Assembly (NCBI RefSeq): GCF_003402475.1 | Contig: NZ_BFAB01000002.1 | Coordinates: forward strand, 1-64,000 | Length of the DNA stretch: 64,000 bases | Direction: 5' to 3' | Source: Mycobacterium sp. MFM001 | GTDB lineage: Bacteria; Actinomycetota; Actinomycetes; Mycobacteriales; Mycobacteriaceae | Shown: positions 33,075 through 43,469 of the stretch, one piece after another | Numbering within the stretch: position 1 is the stretch's first letter | Layout of the letters: each line of letters begins with the position of its first letter | The notes under the pieces: model-generated | Seen by the model: the letters and a program-made list of their open reading frames with translations, nothing else | Database searches by the model: none | What the model was told of the DNA's origin: nothing | Program-made: the position numbers and the translations under genes

Positions 33075-33096
33075 CGCCGAGGATTCACTCTCGGCG
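33075..33096 (-). terminator. Hairpin downstream of canA
   Basis: A perfect 7-bp stem CGCCGAG (33075-33081) / CTCGGCG (33090-33096) with an 8-nt loop begins 14 nt past the canA stop. Around it the motif GAGTGTGAA occurs at 33019-33027 and, inverted, at 33104-33112. No U tract follows. It lies in the gap between canA and cysD, about 115 bp before the cysD promoter. Confidence 0.5.
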
Positions 33097-33110
33097 CCCA
33101 GGATTCACAC

Positions 33111-33602
33111 TCAGAGGGTGACCTCGTTGAGCTTGCCGGTGGCGACGTCGAACACGAAGCCGCGCAGCGAGGTGTGCTTGGTAACGAACGGGCTGGCTTC
33201 GATGCGGCGCAGCGACTGGCGGACGTCCTCCGCCGGGTCGGGGAAGGCCTCGGCGGCCCAGGCGGGTCTGATGCCGGTCTCCTCCTGGATCGCGCGCTTG
33301 AAGTCGTCGTCGGTGAAGGTGAGCATCCCGCAGTCGGTGTGGTGAATGAGGATGATCTCGCGGGTGCCCAGCAACCGCTGGCTGATCGCCAGTGAACGGA
33401 TCGCGTCGTCGCTGACGACGCCGCCGGCGTTGCGGATGACGTGCGCCTCGCCCTCTTTGATCCCGAGCGCGCGGTAGACATCGAGCCGCGCATCCATGCA
33501 CGCGACGATCGCGACGTGTTTGCTCGGCGGCATCGGCAGCGGGCCGTTGAAGGAGCTCGCGTATTGGGCGTTGTTGGCCAGATAGTCGTCGGTAACCGTC
33601 AC
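33111..33602 (-). CDS. canA: Beta-carbonic anhydrase (Rv1284-like)
   Basis: A 163-residue zinc enzyme that interconverts CO2 and bicarbonate. Zinc ligands are Cys35, His88 and Cys91 (VACMDARLD; HHTDCGML), with Asp37 of the catalytic dyad. The start is the GTG at 33602, preceded by AAGGAG at a good distance, and the length equals that of the M. tuberculosis protein. An upstream in-frame ATG at 33677 lies in the divergent promoter region. In M. tuberculosis the same gene also lies beside cysD. Confidence 0.95.
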   Translation of the reverse strand: MTVTDDYLANNAQYASSFNGPLPMPPSKHVAIVACMDARLDVYRALGIKEGEAHVIRNAGGVVSDDAIRSLAISQRLLGTREIILIHHTDCGMLTFTDDDFKRAIQEETGIRPAWAAEAFPDPAEDVRQSLRRIEASPFVTKHTSLRGFVFDVATGKLNEVTL

Positions 33603-33643
33603 GCCAATCTCCTTGCGTTGTTTGCTGGATCGAGCATTCGGGT

Positions 33644-33692
33644 GGCTGATTCTAACAATTCGGCCGTTGCTGTTCACCGGTACGAATCAGCC
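33644..33692. promoter_or_regulatory. Inverted repeat in the canA-oppB divergent region
   Basis: A perfect 9-bp inverted repeat, GGCTGATTC (33644-33652) and GAATCAGCC (33684-33692), with centres 40 bp apart. The left half overlaps a possible canA -10, TAGAAT on the minus strand (33649-33654), whose -35 is weak. It lies between canA and oppB and could bind a regulator of either gene. The rest of the 167-bp gap shows nothing clear. Confidence 0.4.
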
Positions 33693-33769
33693 GGATCGCA
33701 TCTGTGCGCGTCGATCGGTGAGTGCATCTCTTACCCTGTGCCCATGCGACACGGGCGAGGCCGGAAGGC

Positions 33770-34747
33770 ATGATCCGCTTTTTGGCGCGTCGCTTGCTCA
33801 ACTACATCGTGCTGCTGACGCTGGCGTCGTTTCTGGCCTTCTGCCTCGCGTCGGTGACGTTTCATCCGTTGGACAGTTTCGTCCAGCGTCACCCACAGCC
33901 GCCGCAGGAGGCCATCGACGCCAAGAAGGCTCAACTCGGCCTGGATAAACCGATCCCCATCCGGTATGCCAACTGGGTTTCCGGCGCGGTTCGCGGCGAC
34001 TTCGGCGCCACGGTGACCGGCCATCCCGTCTCCGAGGAGTTGTGGCGGCGAATCGGGGTCAGTCTGCGTCTGGTGGTGATCGGTTCGGTGCTGGGCACTG
34101 TCATCGGCGTCGTGGTGGGCGCCTGGGGAGCGATCCGGCAATATCAGCTGAGCGACCGCGTGATCACCGTGCTGTCGTTGATCATCCTGAGCATCCCGTC
34201 GTTCGTGCTGGCGGGCCTGCTCATCCTGGCCGGGCTCCGAGTCAACATGCTCACCGGCCTGCGGATCTTCCTCTACACCGGCGAAACGTCACCTATTCCC
34301 TTCGGCAGCGCATGGGCCCGGATCGTCGACCGCATTCAGCACATCGTCTTGCCGACTCTGACGCTCGCCCTGGGCGCGATCGCGGGTTTCAGTCGCTACC
34401 AGCGCAACGCGATGCTCGACGTGCTGGGCGAGGATTTCATCCGGACCGCCCGCGCCAAAGGCTTGACCCGCCGTCGCGCGCTGTTCAAACACGGCCTGCG
34501 CACCGCGCTGATTCCGATGGCCACGTTGTTCGCCTACGGCGTGAGCGGCCTGGTCGTCGGCGCGGTGTTCGTCGAGAAGATCTTCGGCTGGCACGGCATG
34601 GGCGATTGGGTGGTGCAGGGCATCTCGACTCAGGACACGAACGTCGTCGTCGCGATCACGGTGTTCACCGGCGCCGCGATTCTCATCGCCGGACTGCTTT
34701 CGGACGTCATCTACGCGACGCTCGACCCGAGGATCCGGGTGTCATGA
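33770..34747 (+). CDS. oppB: Oligopeptide ABC transporter permease OppB
   Basis: A 325-residue inner-membrane permease. Six helices are visible, starting with LLNYIVLLTLASFLAFCLASV. The conserved EAA-type loop that contacts the ATPase is YQRNAMLDVLGEDFIRTARAKGLTRR. The ATG at 33770 matches the M. tuberculosis start and length; frames further upstream are not conserved. It is the first gene of oppBCDA. In M. tuberculosis this importer takes up peptides and has been linked to glutathione. Confidence 0.94.
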   Translation: MIRFLARRLLNYIVLLTLASFLAFCLASVTFHPLDSFVQRHPQPPQEAIDAKKAQLGLDKPIPIRYANWVSGAVRGDFGATVTGHPVSEELWRRIGVSLRLVVIGSVLGTVIGVVVGAWGAIRQYQLSDRVITVLSLIILSIPSFVLAGLLILAGLRVNMLTGLRIFLYTGETSPIPFGSAWARIVDRIQHIVLPTLTLALGAIAGFSRYQRNAMLDVLGEDFIRTARAKGLTRRRALFKHGLRTALIPMATLFAYGVSGLVVGAVFVEKIFGWHGMGDWVVQGISTQDTNVVVAITVFTGAAILIAGLLSDVIYATLDPRIRVS

Positions 34748-35673
34748 CCGCGTCGACGGAGACGACGGCAGTCCGGTCCGGTGTTCACCCAGCCGCGTTC
34801 ACGTCGCGGCGAAACCTCTTGATACGCCGGTTCATCCGTAACAAGCCTGCAGTGGTGGCATTGGTTCTGCTGGCGGTGCTGTTCGTCGGCTGCTACGCGC
34901 TGCCGCCGCTACTCCCCTACAGCTACACCGCGCTGGACTACGACGCGCTGCTGCAGCCACCGTCGGTGCGTCATTGGTTCGGCACCAACGCGCTCGGCCA
35001 GGACCTGTTGGCGCGCACGCTGCGGGGCATGCAGAAGTCGATGCTGATCGGTTTCTGTGTGGCAGTGATTTCGACCAGCATCGCCGCGACGGTCGGGTCG
35101 GTAGCGGGCTACTTCGGCGGCTGGCGCGACCGGATATTGATGTGGCTGGTGGACCTGCTGCTGGTGGTACCGAGCTTTATCCTGATCGCGATCGTCACTC
35201 CGCGGACCAAACAGTCGAGCAGCATTCTGTGGCTGATCGTGCTGCTCGCTGCGTTCGGCTGGATGGTCAGCTCGCGGATGGTGCGCGGCTTGACGATGAG
35301 CCTGCGGGAGCGCGAATTCGTCCGTGCCGCACGGTATATGGGGGCGTCGAGCCGCCGTATCATCGTCGGGCACATCGTGCCGAACGTCGCCTCGATCCTC
35401 ATCATCGACGCGACGCTCAACGTGGGGTTCGCGATCCTGGCTGAAACCGGGCTGAGTTTCCTGGGATTCGGCGTCCAGCCTCCCGACGTGTCACTGGGCA
35501 CGCTGATCGCCGAGGGCACACCGTCAACCACCACGTTCCCGTGGGTATTCCTGTTCCCGGCCGGCGCACTGGTGCTGATCGTGTTGTGCGCCAACCTTGC
35601 CGGCGACGGTCTGCGCGACGCATTTGATCCCGGCAGCGGAGCCGCCCGCCGCAGAAAGCGGCGTGCGGAATGA
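34744..35673 (+). CDS. oppC: Oligopeptide ABC transporter permease OppC
   Basis: A 309-residue second permease, partner of OppB. After a polar N-terminus (about 35 residues) the first helix is [23 protein letters not shown]. The coupling loop is [28 protein letters not shown], and [23 protein letters not shown] is a family signature. The ATG overlaps the oppB stop (ATGA) and its own stop overlaps oppD the same way, so the operon is translationally coupled. Confidence 0.94.
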   Translation: MTASTETTAVRSGVHPAAFTSRRNLLIRRFIRNKPAVVALVLLAVLFVGCYALPPLLPYSYTALDYDALLQPPSVRHWFGTNALGQDLLARTLRGMQKSMLIGFCVAVISTSIAATVGSVAGYFGGWRDRILMWLVDLLLVVPSFILIAIVTPRTKQSSSILWLIVLLAAFGWMVSSRMVRGLTMSLREREFVRAARYMGASSRRIIVGHIVPNVASILIIDATLNVGFAILAETGLSFLGFGVQPPDVSLGTLIAEGTPSTTTFPWVFLFPAGALVLIVLCANLAGDGLRDAFDPGSGAARRRKRRAE

Positions 35674-37511
35674 CCGCACTGCTCGAAGTAACGGACTTGA
35701 CCGTCACCTTCGAAACCGAAGACATGGTCGTGCCCGCCGTGCGCGGCACCAGCTACCACATCGACCCCGGCGAAGTGGTAGCCATCGTCGGGGAATCCGG
35801 TTGCGGCAAAACAACCGCCGCCATGGCCGTCGTCGGTCTACTGCCGGAATACGCGCGGGTGTCGGGATCGGTACGGCTGCACGGCGAGGAATTGCTCACG
35901 CTGGGCGACCAGGCGATGTCGCGGATCCGCGGCAAGACAATCGGCACAGTGTTCCAAGACCCGATGTCGGCGCTGACGCCCGTCTATACCATCGGCGACC
36001 AGATCGCCGAGGCTGTCGAGGTCCACCACCGCGGGATCAGCCGAGCGGATGCCCGCAAGCGCGCCGTCGAGCTGCTCGAGTTGGTCGGCATCGCGCAGCC
36101 GCAGCGCCGCGCAAAGGCTTTCCCGCACGAGCTCTCCGGCGGTGAACGCCAGCGGGTGGTGATCGCGATCGCGATCGCCAACGATCCCGATCTGCTGATC
36201 TGCGACGAACCGACCACCGCACTGGACGTCACCGTGCAGGCACAGATCCTCGACGTGCTGCGAACCGCGCGCGACGTGACCGGCGCCGGCGTGCTGATCA
36301 TCACCCACGACTTGGGCGTGGTGTCGGAGTTCGCCGATCGAGCGCTGGTCATGTATGCCGGACGCCCTGTCGAAATCGCTACCGTCGACGAGCTTTACCG
36401 TGACCGCCGGATGCCCTACACGGTCGGGCTGTTGGGATCGGTGCCGCGGCTCGACGCCCCGCAGGGCACCCGGCTGATCCCGATCCCGGGCGCGCCGCCG
36501 ACGATGACGTCGCTGTCCCCCGGCGCCTGCACATTCGCCCCGCGCTGCCCGCTGGCAATCGACGAATGCCGTTCAGCCGAACCGGATCTCGTCGCTATTG
36601 CCGACGGCCATCGGGCGGCCTGCATCCGCACCGATCATGTCGCCGGCCGCAGTGCCGCCGAGATCTACGGCGTGTCAACCGGACCGGAGCCCGTCGATAG
36701 CGTGGCCGGCGAGCCGCCGCTGGTGGTGCAAGTCGCCGATCTGGTCAAGACCTATCCGCTGACCAAAGGCGTGGTTTTCCGAAGGCGGGTAGGCGAGGTG
36801 CGTGCGGTCGACGGCGTCAGCTTCACCCTGGAGCAGGGCCGCACACTGGGCATCGTCGGCGAATCCGGTTCGGGCAAATCGACTACGCTGTCTCAGATTC
36901 TCGACCTCGCCCGGCCCCAGACGGGCTCCATCGAGATTCTCGGTGCTGACGTCGCAGCGCTGGACTCAGCTGCCCGTCGTAAGCTGCGCACCGAGCTGCA
37001 GGTGGTGTTCCAGGACCCGGTCGCCTCGCTGGACCCGCGACTGCCGGTCTTCGACGTGATCGCTGAACCGTTGGTGGCCAACGGCTTCGATAGGCCTCGC
37101 TCCGAGGAGCGGGTTGCCGAGCTGCTGGCGATCGTCGGGCTGGACCGTGCCGACGCCAGCCGCTATCCCGCCGAGTTCTCCGGCGGGCAGAAGCAGCGGA
37201 TCGGCATTGCCCGGGCGCTGGCGCTGCAGCCGAAGATCCTTGCGCTCGACGAGCCGGTGTCGGCGCTCGACGTGTCGATTCAGGCCGGTATCATCAACCT
37301 GCTGCTGGACCTCCAAGACCAATTCGGGTTGTCGTACTTGTTTGTGTCGCATGACCTTTCGGTGGTCAAACACCTGGCGCACCGGGTCGCGGTGATGTAC
37401 AAGGGCACGATCGTCGAACAGGGCGATGGCGAACAGGTTCTCACCAATCCGCAGCACGAGTACACCCAACGACTACTGGCCGCGGTCCCGCGGGCGCACG
37501 CCGATGTCTAG
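35670..37511 (+). CDS. oppD: Oligopeptide ABC transporter double ATPase OppD
   Basis: A 613-residue protein with two fused nucleotide-binding domains. The first has Walker A GESGCGKT (41-48), signature LSGGERQRV and Walker [13 protein letters not shown]. It ends in the oligopeptide/dipeptide C-terminal region with [14 protein letters not shown]. The second has Walker A GESGSGKS (397-404), signature [10 protein letters not shown] and Walker [13 protein letters not shown]. Elsewhere these are the separate proteins OppD and OppF. It overlaps oppC by 4 bp and oppA by 8 bp. Confidence 0.95.
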   Translation: MTALLEVTDLTVTFETEDMVVPAVRGTSYHIDPGEVVAIVGESGCGKTTAAMAVVGLLPEYARVSGSVRLHGEELLTLGDQAMSRIRGKTIGTVFQDPMSALTPVYTIGDQIAEAVEVHHRGISRADARKRAVELLELVGIAQPQRRAKAFPHELSGGERQRVVIAIAIANDPDLLICDEPTTALDVTVQAQILDVLRTARDVTGAGVLIITHDLGVVSEFADRALVMYAGRPVEIATVDELYRDRRMPYTVGLLGSVPRLDAPQGTRLIPIPGAPPTMTSLSPGACTFAPRCPLAIDECRSAEPDLVAIADGHRAACIRTDHVAGRSAAEIYGVSTGPEPVDSVAGEPPLVVQVADLVKTYPLTKGVVFRRRVGEVRAVDGVSFTLEQGRTLGIVGESGSGKSTTLSQILDLARPQTGSIEILGADVAALDSAARRKLRTELQVVFQDPVASLDPRLPVFDVIAEPLVANGFDRPRSEERVAELLAIVGLDRADASRYPAEFSGGQKQRIGIARALALQPKILALDEPVSALDVSIQAGIINLLLDLQDQFGLSYLFVSHDLSVVKHLAHRVAVMYKGTIVEQGDGEQVLTNPQHEYTQRLLAAVPRAHADV

Positions 37512-39159
37512 CCGGCTCGCGGTGCTGCTGTCGGTGATCCTGGTGGTCGTCACCAGTTGCACCAGCGGGTACCGGGACCTTCCGGAGACGCATGCCGCGC
37601 GGGTCGGCAGCACCAGCGACATCAACCCGCGCGACCCGGCGACGCTGCGCGACGGCGGCAACCTGCGGCTTGCGCTGACGTCATTCCCGGAAAACTTCAA
37701 CGAACTCAACATCGACGGCAACACGGCGGATGTCGGTTCCATTGTCGCGCCCACGCTTCCGGGCGCGTTCATCACTCAGCCCGACGGCTCGCTGAAACTC
37801 AACACCGACTACTTCACCAACGTCGAGCTGACCAGCACCACGCCGCAGGTCGTCACCTACACCATCAATCCGAAAGCCGTGTGGAGCGACGGCAGCCCGA
37901 TGACCTGGGAAGACCTCAAATCCGAGGTCGACGCCTGCAGCGGTCGCGACAAGCGCTACCTGATCGCCAGCAGAGCCGGATTCGAAAGGGTGAAGTCGGT
38001 GACTCGCGGCGTGGACGATCGCCAAGCGGTGGTCACGTTCGCCGAGCCGTATGCGGAGTGGCGAGCGATGTTCGCAGGCGGTATGCAACCACGCAGCATG
38101 ACCGCGAACCCGGAGGTGTTCAACAAGGGCCAACTCAACGCCCCTGGGCCGTCGGCCGGACCGTTCATCGTGTCCACCATCGACCGGACCGCGCAACGCA
38201 TCGTGCTGACCCGCAACCCGCGTTGGTGGGGCGCCAAACCGCGGCTGGACTCCATCACGTTCCTGGTGCTCGACGCCGCCGCCGTCATTCCGGCCTTGCA
38301 GAACAATGCGATCGATGCTGCCGGAGTGGGCACCCTCGACGACATGGTCACCGCCCAGCGCACCCCGGGGATCGTGATCCGCAGCGCGCCGGCGCCCACC
38401 TGGTACCACCTCACCTTCAACGGCGCGCCCGGATCCATCCTGGCCGACGAGAAACTGCGGCTGGCGATCTGCCGGGGCATCGACCGCCAGGCGATCGTCG
38501 ACGTCGTCCAGCACGGTCTGACCGGTCATCCGGCACCGCTGAACAACCACGTCTATGTCGCCGGGCAGGTGGGTTACCAAAACAACAGCGCCCCAGCCGA
38601 TTACAACCCCGACCAGGCTCGCCGGGATCTGGATGCGCTGGGCTGGAAACTCAATGGTGCGGTGCGGGAGAAGAACGGCAAGCAGCTGGTGATCCGCGAC
38701 GTGTTCTACGACGGGCAATCAGCTCGGCAGATCGCTTTGGTGGCTCAGCAGAACCTGGCGCAGATCGGGGTCAAGCTGCTGCTCGACCCCAAGCCCGGCA
38801 CCGGATTCTTCAGCCAGCACGTGTCCGTCGGCGACTTCGACGTTACCCAATTCGGTTGGGTGGGCAACGCTTTCCCGCTCTCTGCGCTGCCGCAGATCTA
38901 CACCTCCGACGGCGACAGCAATTTCGGCAAGATCGGCAATCGCGAGATCGACGCCAAGATCGAGCAGACGCTCTCCGAGCTGGATCCTGACAAGGCGCGT
39001 GCGCTGGCCAACCAGGTCGACATGATGATCTGGCAAGAAGGCTTCAACCTGCCGCTGTTCCAGTCACCCGGTGACATCGCGGTGCGCAGCACGCTGGCCA
39101 ACTACGGCGCGCACGGTCTGGCCGACGTGGTCTACACCGCGATCGGGTTCACCCGCTGA
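37504..39159 (+). CDS. oppA: Oligopeptide-binding lipoprotein OppA
   Basis: A 551-residue solute-binding protein of family 5. The signal peptide [19 protein letters not shown] ends in a lipobox with the lipidated Cys19. The mature part has the SBP_bac_5 features [24 protein letters not shown] and [18 protein letters not shown]. The ATG at 37504 lies inside the end of oppD. It captures peptides outside the membrane for OppBCD. The gene ends at a long palindrome shared with the convergent GMC gene. Confidence 0.93.
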   Translation: MSSRLAVLLSVILVVVTSCTSGYRDLPETHAARVGSTSDINPRDPATLRDGGNLRLALTSFPENFNELNIDGNTADVGSIVAPTLPGAFITQPDGSLKLNTDYFTNVELTSTTPQVVTYTINPKAVWSDGSPMTWEDLKSEVDACSGRDKRYLIASRAGFERVKSVTRGVDDRQAVVTFAEPYAEWRAMFAGGMQPRSMTANPEVFNKGQLNAPGPSAGPFIVSTIDRTAQRIVLTRNPRWWGAKPRLDSITFLVLDAAAVIPALQNNAIDAAGVGTLDDMVTAQRTPGIVIRSAPAPTWYHLTFNGAPGSILADEKLRLAICRGIDRQAIVDVVQHGLTGHPAPLNNHVYVAGQVGYQNNSAPADYNPDQARRDLDALGWKLNGAVREKNGKQLVIRDVFYDGQSARQIALVAQQNLAQIGVKLLLDPKPGTGFFSQHVSVGDFDVTQFGWVGNAFPLSALPQIYTSDGDSNFGKIGNREIDAKIEQTLSELDPDKARALANQVDMMIWQEGFNLPLFQSPGDIAVRSTLANYGAHGLADVVYTAIGFTR

Positions 39160-39173
39160 CTTCTGTGCCGAAT

Positions 39174-39220
39174 GGCCACTTATTGCACGCTTTCGGCCAA
39201 AAAGCGTGTCATAACTGGCC
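39174..39220. terminator. Bidirectional terminator hairpin between oppA and the GMC gene
   Basis: Two 20-nt arms, GGCCACTTATTGCACGCTTT (39174-39193) and its near-complement at 39201-39220, match at 17 of 20 positions around a 7-nt loop. The inner 8 bp (CACGCTTT/AAAGCGTG) are perfect. It begins 14 bp after the oppA stop and includes the last codon of the convergent GMC gene (stop at 39209-39211). The position suits termination from both sides. There is a short U run only inside the stem. Confidence 0.75.
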
Positions 39221-40813
39221 GTTCGAGGAGGAGATCAAATCCGCGGCTTTCTCGCCGATCAGCACCGTCGGCGCGTGGGTATGGCCGCGGATGATGCTCG
39301 GCATCACCGACGCGTCGGCGACCCGCAGCGCCTCCACACCGCGGACCCGTAGTTGCGGGTCGACCACACTGGCGTCGTCCCTGCCCATCCGGCAGGTACT
39401 CACCGGGTGGTACAGGGTGTGCGAGCAGGTGTTGAGCGCCTCCTCGAGGGTGGCGTCGTCCAGCTCGGTGGCACCCTGCGGTCGGGCGATGGCGCCGAGG
39501 AGGTCCTTCAGCGGCGGGGTTTCGGCCATCTGCGCGCAGATTCGCAGGCCCGCCATCATCGTTGCGCGGTCGACGCCGTCGGGATCGGACAGGTAGCGCG
39601 GGTCGACGATCGGCTTGTCGAGCGGGTCCGCGGATCGCAGCAGGATCTGTCCGCGGCTCTGCGGCTTGAGCAGGATGGGCCCGAACACCACGGCGTGCCC
39701 GGTGTACGGCTCGCCGATTCCCTCGTCGAAATACGGCGCGGGCGCGAAAATCAGCTCCAGGTCGGGTAGCTCCAACTCCGGTCGGCTGCGGACAAACCCA
39801 TACGCCTCACCGACATTGGAGGTCAGCATGCCGCGGTGCCGCAGCAGATAGTTGACCAGCTGCTTGGGCTTCTCGGCGACGAAAAGGCTGTCCTGCTCGA
39901 CGTCGAAGCCCAGCGGGGTGACCAGGTGGTCACGCAGGTTCTGCCCCACCTCGGGCGCGTGGTGCACGGTGTCGATGTCGTGCTCGTCGAGGTGGTCGGA
40001 ATCGCCGACGCCGGAGAGCATCAACAGCTGCGGCGTGTTGATCGCGCCGCCACACAGCACAACCTCGCGGCGGGCGTGGACGATGCGGCGCTGGCCGTCC
40101 TGGTCGAATTCCACTCCGGTCGCCCGGTTGCCGTCGAAGAGCACCCGGGTCGCAGTGGCCTCGGTGAACACGTCGAGGTTCTTGCGGCGCAGCACCGGTT
40201 TGAGGTAAGCGTCGGCGGCGCTCCACCGGGTGCCCTTGCGCTGGGTGACGACGGTTTCGCAGAAGCCTTCCGGTGTAGCGGAATTCGGGTGCGCGCTGCC
40301 GAATCCGCATTCCCGCGCGGTGGCCAGCCAGGCCGCGGTCGAGCTGCGCGGGCTGCGCTGGCGGGACACGATCAGCGGACCGGTCACCCCGCTTTCGTCG
40401 CCGTTGACGAAATGCCAAGCGTCGGCGACGTTCTCGATGCGGCGAAAGTAGCTCAGCGCCTCGGCATACGACCATTCCGGTCCCGCGTGCTCGGCCCACT
40501 CGTCGTAGTCGGCGCCGAACCCTCGCACCCACATCATCGCGTTCATCGACGACGATCCGCCGAGCATCTTGCCCCGCGGCCAATAGATCTCCCGGCCGGC
40601 CAGCTCCTTCTGCGGTTCGGTGAAGTAATCCCAGTCCACCTCGGTGCGGAAGAGCTTGGAGAATGCCGCCGGGATGCGGATGAACTTGTTGGCGTCGCGC
40701 GGGCCCGCCTCGAGCGCCACCACCGAGATCGCCGGGTCGGCGCTGAGCCGATTGGCGAGCACCGCCCCCGCCGACCCCGTGCCGACGACCACGTAATCGC
40801 AGTTCAAGTCCAT
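39209..40813 (-). CDS. GMC-family FAD oxidoreductase (Rv1279-like)
   Basis: A 534-residue glucose-methanol-choline oxidoreductase. The FAD-binding Rossmann motif is YVVVGTGSAGAVLANRLS (about 8-25), the GMC signature is MLGGSSSMNAMMWVRG, and the catalytic histidines are near YHPVSTCRMG and RGHTHAPTVLIGEKAADLI. No signal peptide is seen. It resembles choline dehydrogenase and alcohol dehydrogenases of this family; the substrate is unknown. It is convergent with oppA, as in M. tuberculosis. Confidence 0.9.
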   Translation of the reverse strand: MDLNCDYVVVGTGSAGAVLANRLSADPAISVVALEAGPRDANKFIRIPAAFSKLFRTEVDWDYFTEPQKELAGREIYWPRGKMLGGSSSMNAMMWVRGFGADYDEWAEHAGPEWSYAEALSYFRRIENVADAWHFVNGDESGVTGPLIVSRQRSPRSSTAAWLATARECGFGSAHPNSATPEGFCETVVTQRKGTRWSAADAYLKPVLRRKNLDVFTEATATRVLFDGNRATGVEFDQDGQRRIVHARREVVLCGGAINTPQLLMLSGVGDSDHLDEHDIDTVHHAPEVGQNLRDHLVTPLGFDVEQDSLFVAEKPKQLVNYLLRHRGMLTSNVGEAYGFVRSRPELELPDLELIFAPAPYFDEGIGEPYTGHAVVFGPILLKPQSRGQILLRSADPLDKPIVDPRYLSDPDGVDRATMMAGLRICAQMAETPPLKDLLGAIARPQGATELDDATLEEALNTCSHTLYHPVSTCRMGRDDASVVDPQLRVRGVEALRVADASVMPSIIRGHTHAPTVLIGEKAADLISSSNGQL

Positions 40814-40856
40814 CGCTCACCCCCTGTTGCGGGTGAGTGTATGTCGGCGCCGCGCG

Positions 40857-43469
40857 TTAGGCGCTCAATTCGATGCGGTGCGCACCCTTGACGCCGTCGT
40901 AGCGGGCGGGAGTACACGTCAGCACGATCACCTGGCCGTTAGCGCCCAACGTGTCGAATACCTCGCCCATTCGTGCCAGCCGCTCGGGATCTGTGAATCC
41001 GAGCGCATCGTCGATCAGCACCGGGACGCTGTCCTCCTTGGCGACCAACGCCGCCCCGGCCAGCCGCGCCAGGATGCCGAGTTGCTCCTTGGCACCGCCG
41101 GACAACGACTCGTACGGCACCGTGCAGCCGCCGAGAGTGCGGTTGCGGATACACAGATCGCTGTCGACGTCGACCTCGAAGCTGGGTCCGAACACCGGCC
41201 GCCCGAGCCGCTGCAGTTCGGCGCGGAACGGCTCGACGTAACGCAGCCGGGTGGTGTCGCGGTGGCGCGTCATCACCGACCGCAGCAGCTGCACGGCGCG
41301 GGCCCGTCGCTGCACCCGCAGGTACTGGCTGTGGGCGTGTTCGCGTTTGGTCTGGGCAGCATCGAGCTTGCCCTGGCGGCCCTCGGTGCCGAATACGGCA
41401 AGTTCGACGGTGATCTCGTGCAGCGTCCGCGCCGCCTCGTCGTGGCGGGCGCGCAGCGCGTCGGCCGCATCGGCGGCCTCCGCCAACTCGGCCGCGACGG
41501 TATCGGGTGCAGCGGCGGCCAGTTGTTCTGACAGCTCGGCGACACGCCGTTCGGCGGTTTGCGCGGCGCGCTGATCGGCGTCGGCGGTGGCCGTCAGGTG
41601 GTCGTCGGCCATCGATGCGCGCTGCTGGACCAGCCGGTCGGCAGCGGCTGCCAGCTCGGCGCGTTGACTGGTCACCTTGTCGCGCAACAGCTTTGCCTGC
41701 GTGGCTATTTCGGCGAACTTACGAGCCGCTGCGGCGGCGACGCGGCGGTGGGTTTCGCAGTCTTTGGCGGCTTGGCTGCGGGCGGCGTCGGCGGCGTTGA
41801 GTTCCGCGGCGGCCGCCGCGCTGTCCATCGCGATGTCGGGAAGCGGGTCGGCACGCAACTGCGCCAGTTGCGAGCGCAGTTGTTCGACATCGTCGTCACC
41901 GCACAGCGCGGCCAGGGTGGCGGTCAGCCGGTCGCGAGACTGCTGCAGTTCGCGGCGCCGCTGGTCGGTTTCTCGCGCCGCCGCCAGGTCAGTTACCCGC
42001 CCGGCGGCCAGCGCGGTGGCCAATTCTTCTTGCGCCGCAGTCAGTTTGGCTTGCACGTCGACGGCGGTGGCCCCGCCGCTGAAGCGTGCGCTCACGACGC
42101 CGGGAACCTGCACCTCGGTTTCGGCGCCGGCGGTCATCGACCAGCTCTGGCCGGCAGCCAACGGCACTCGCTGGTTGTCGACGGCGAGTTCGATGTCGGC
42201 GAGGGCGGTGAATTCCACCGTCGTCGAGATCAACGCCAGCTGCCCTTCTGCGCGGTCGACGGCCGCAGCCGCCTGCTCGATCCGCTGGAACACCGCCTGA
42301 GTCAAAGTGATTGCGGCCAACTCGGCGCTGATCTGGTCTGCCTCACGCTGGGCGGCGTCGATCTTGGCCAGCCGGGCGGCCAACCGGTCGGCTTCGTCGC
42401 GGCGGGACAGCTCGTCGACGACGCGACGGGCGGACTCGGCTCGCTGCTGTGCGGCCGCCAGGGCCTCTTCGGCCTCTTCGACGGCGGCGTCGGCGGCCTC
42501 GACGACCTCGCGTGCCGTCGACTCCGCCTCTCCGACCTCGCGAGCCTCGGCCTCCGACGCGGCGACCGCCGCGGTGCGGGTGTCGATTTCGGTGCGCAGC
42601 CGCAGCCGTTCGGTGTGCGCGGCCGTCGATGCGGCGCTGGTGGCGGTGGCGGCCGCGGCGATCAGCTTGGCTTCCCGCAAGTGTTCGGTCAGCTCGGCGA
42701 TGTTGTCGGCGGCGCTTTGGGCGGCGCTGTGGCGCTTACGAGCCGCTTTTTGCTGCTGCGACAACTCGGCCAGTTCGGCGGTCAGCGTGGCGTGCCGTTG
42801 TACCCGTTCGTCGACTTCGGCGACTGCTGCCGCGCAGCGCTCGACCTCGTCGTCGGCGTCGCCCAGCGCAGCGATCGCGGCGGCCCACTCCCCTGTCGGG
42901 CGTCCGGTCGGGGTGAAGTAGCGGGCGTATTCGGCGTCGATCCGCTCGATCAGCAGGGGTTCGGTGCCGGACAGGGTCGCGGTGTCACCGGCCGCCACGT
43001 CGAGCGCCCGTGACAGCGCGTCGCAGCCCGACAGGTTGACCGCTGCCGTCGAATTCGCCTGCAGCACGCGTTGGGCGTGCCACAGCTCGACGTCCACCGT
43101 TTCGGCCAGCATGGCCCGCACCCGCTCGTGCGCCTCGTCGCCGGTCAGCTGTTCGCGATGCGGCGCCAGCACCGTCAACTGCGTCTCCGGTTTCTTGTGA
43201 AAGCGCTTGCGGTAGACGAAACGGTAAGGGCCGGTGCTGATTTCGGCGGTGACTTCAGAGCCGACGTCGGCGTGGGTGGGCTTGACCTGCTTGACGTCCT
43301 TTTTGGTCGAGCGGTCTTTGGATTCCAGCAGCAGGTCCAGCGCCTCGATCATCGAGGACTTGCCGATCTCGTTGGCCCCGCACACGACGACCACGCCGTG
43401 GTCGGGGAAGTCGAGCTCGCGGTGGCCGATTCCGCGGTAATTGCTAAGGACCAGCCGGTGCAGCCTCAC
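40857..43469 (-). CDS. SMC/Rad50-like ATPase, YhaN type (Rv1278-like)
   Basis: An 870-residue AAA protein. The N-terminal half of the ATPase has LSNYRGIGHRELDFP and the Walker A motif CGANEIGKSSMIEALD (about 31-46). The C-terminal half has signature LSGGAKEQLGILARLAG and Walker B VPVLIDDALGFTDPERL. Between them lie long Ala/Glu/Arg-rich coiled coils (about 190-700). There is no CxxC zinc hook, unlike Rad50/SbcC, which resembles the shorter YhaN proteins. The GTG start overlaps the nuclease gene stop (GTGA); the frame upstream of it is antisense-like and not used. Confidence 0.88.
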   Translation of the reverse strand: MRLHRLVLSNYRGIGHRELDFPDHGVVVVCGANEIGKSSMIEALDLLLESKDRSTKKDVKQVKPTHADVGSEVTAEISTGPYRFVYRKRFHKKPETQLTVLAPHREQLTGDEAHERVRAMLAETVDVELWHAQRVLQANSTAAVNLSGCDALSRALDVAAGDTATLSGTEPLLIERIDAEYARYFTPTGRPTGEWAAAIAALGDADDEVERCAAAVAEVDERVQRHATLTAELAELSQQQKAARKRHSAAQSAADNIAELTEHLREAKLIAAAATATSAASTAAHTERLRLRTEIDTRTAAVAASEAEAREVGEAESTAREVVEAADAAVEEAEEALAAAQQRAESARRVVDELSRRDEADRLAARLAKIDAAQREADQISAELAAITLTQAVFQRIEQAAAAVDRAEGQLALISTTVEFTALADIELAVDNQRVPLAAGQSWSMTAGAETEVQVPGVVSARFSGGATAVDVQAKLTAAQEELATALAAGRVTDLAAARETDQRRRELQQSRDRLTATLAALCGDDDVEQLRSQLAQLRADPLPDIAMDSAAAAAELNAADAARSQAAKDCETHRRVAAAAARKFAEIATQAKLLRDKVTSQRAELAAAADRLVQQRASMADDHLTATADADQRAAQTAERRVAELSEQLAAAAPDTVAAELAEAADAADALRARHDEAARTLHEITVELAVFGTEGRQGKLDAAQTKREHAHSQYLRVQRRARAVQLLRSVMTRHRDTTRLRYVEPFRAELQRLGRPVFGPSFEVDVDSDLCIRNRTLGGCTVPYESLSGGAKEQLGILARLAGAALVAKEDSVPVLIDDALGFTDPERLARMGEVFDTLGANGQVIVLTCTPARYDGVKGAHRIELSA

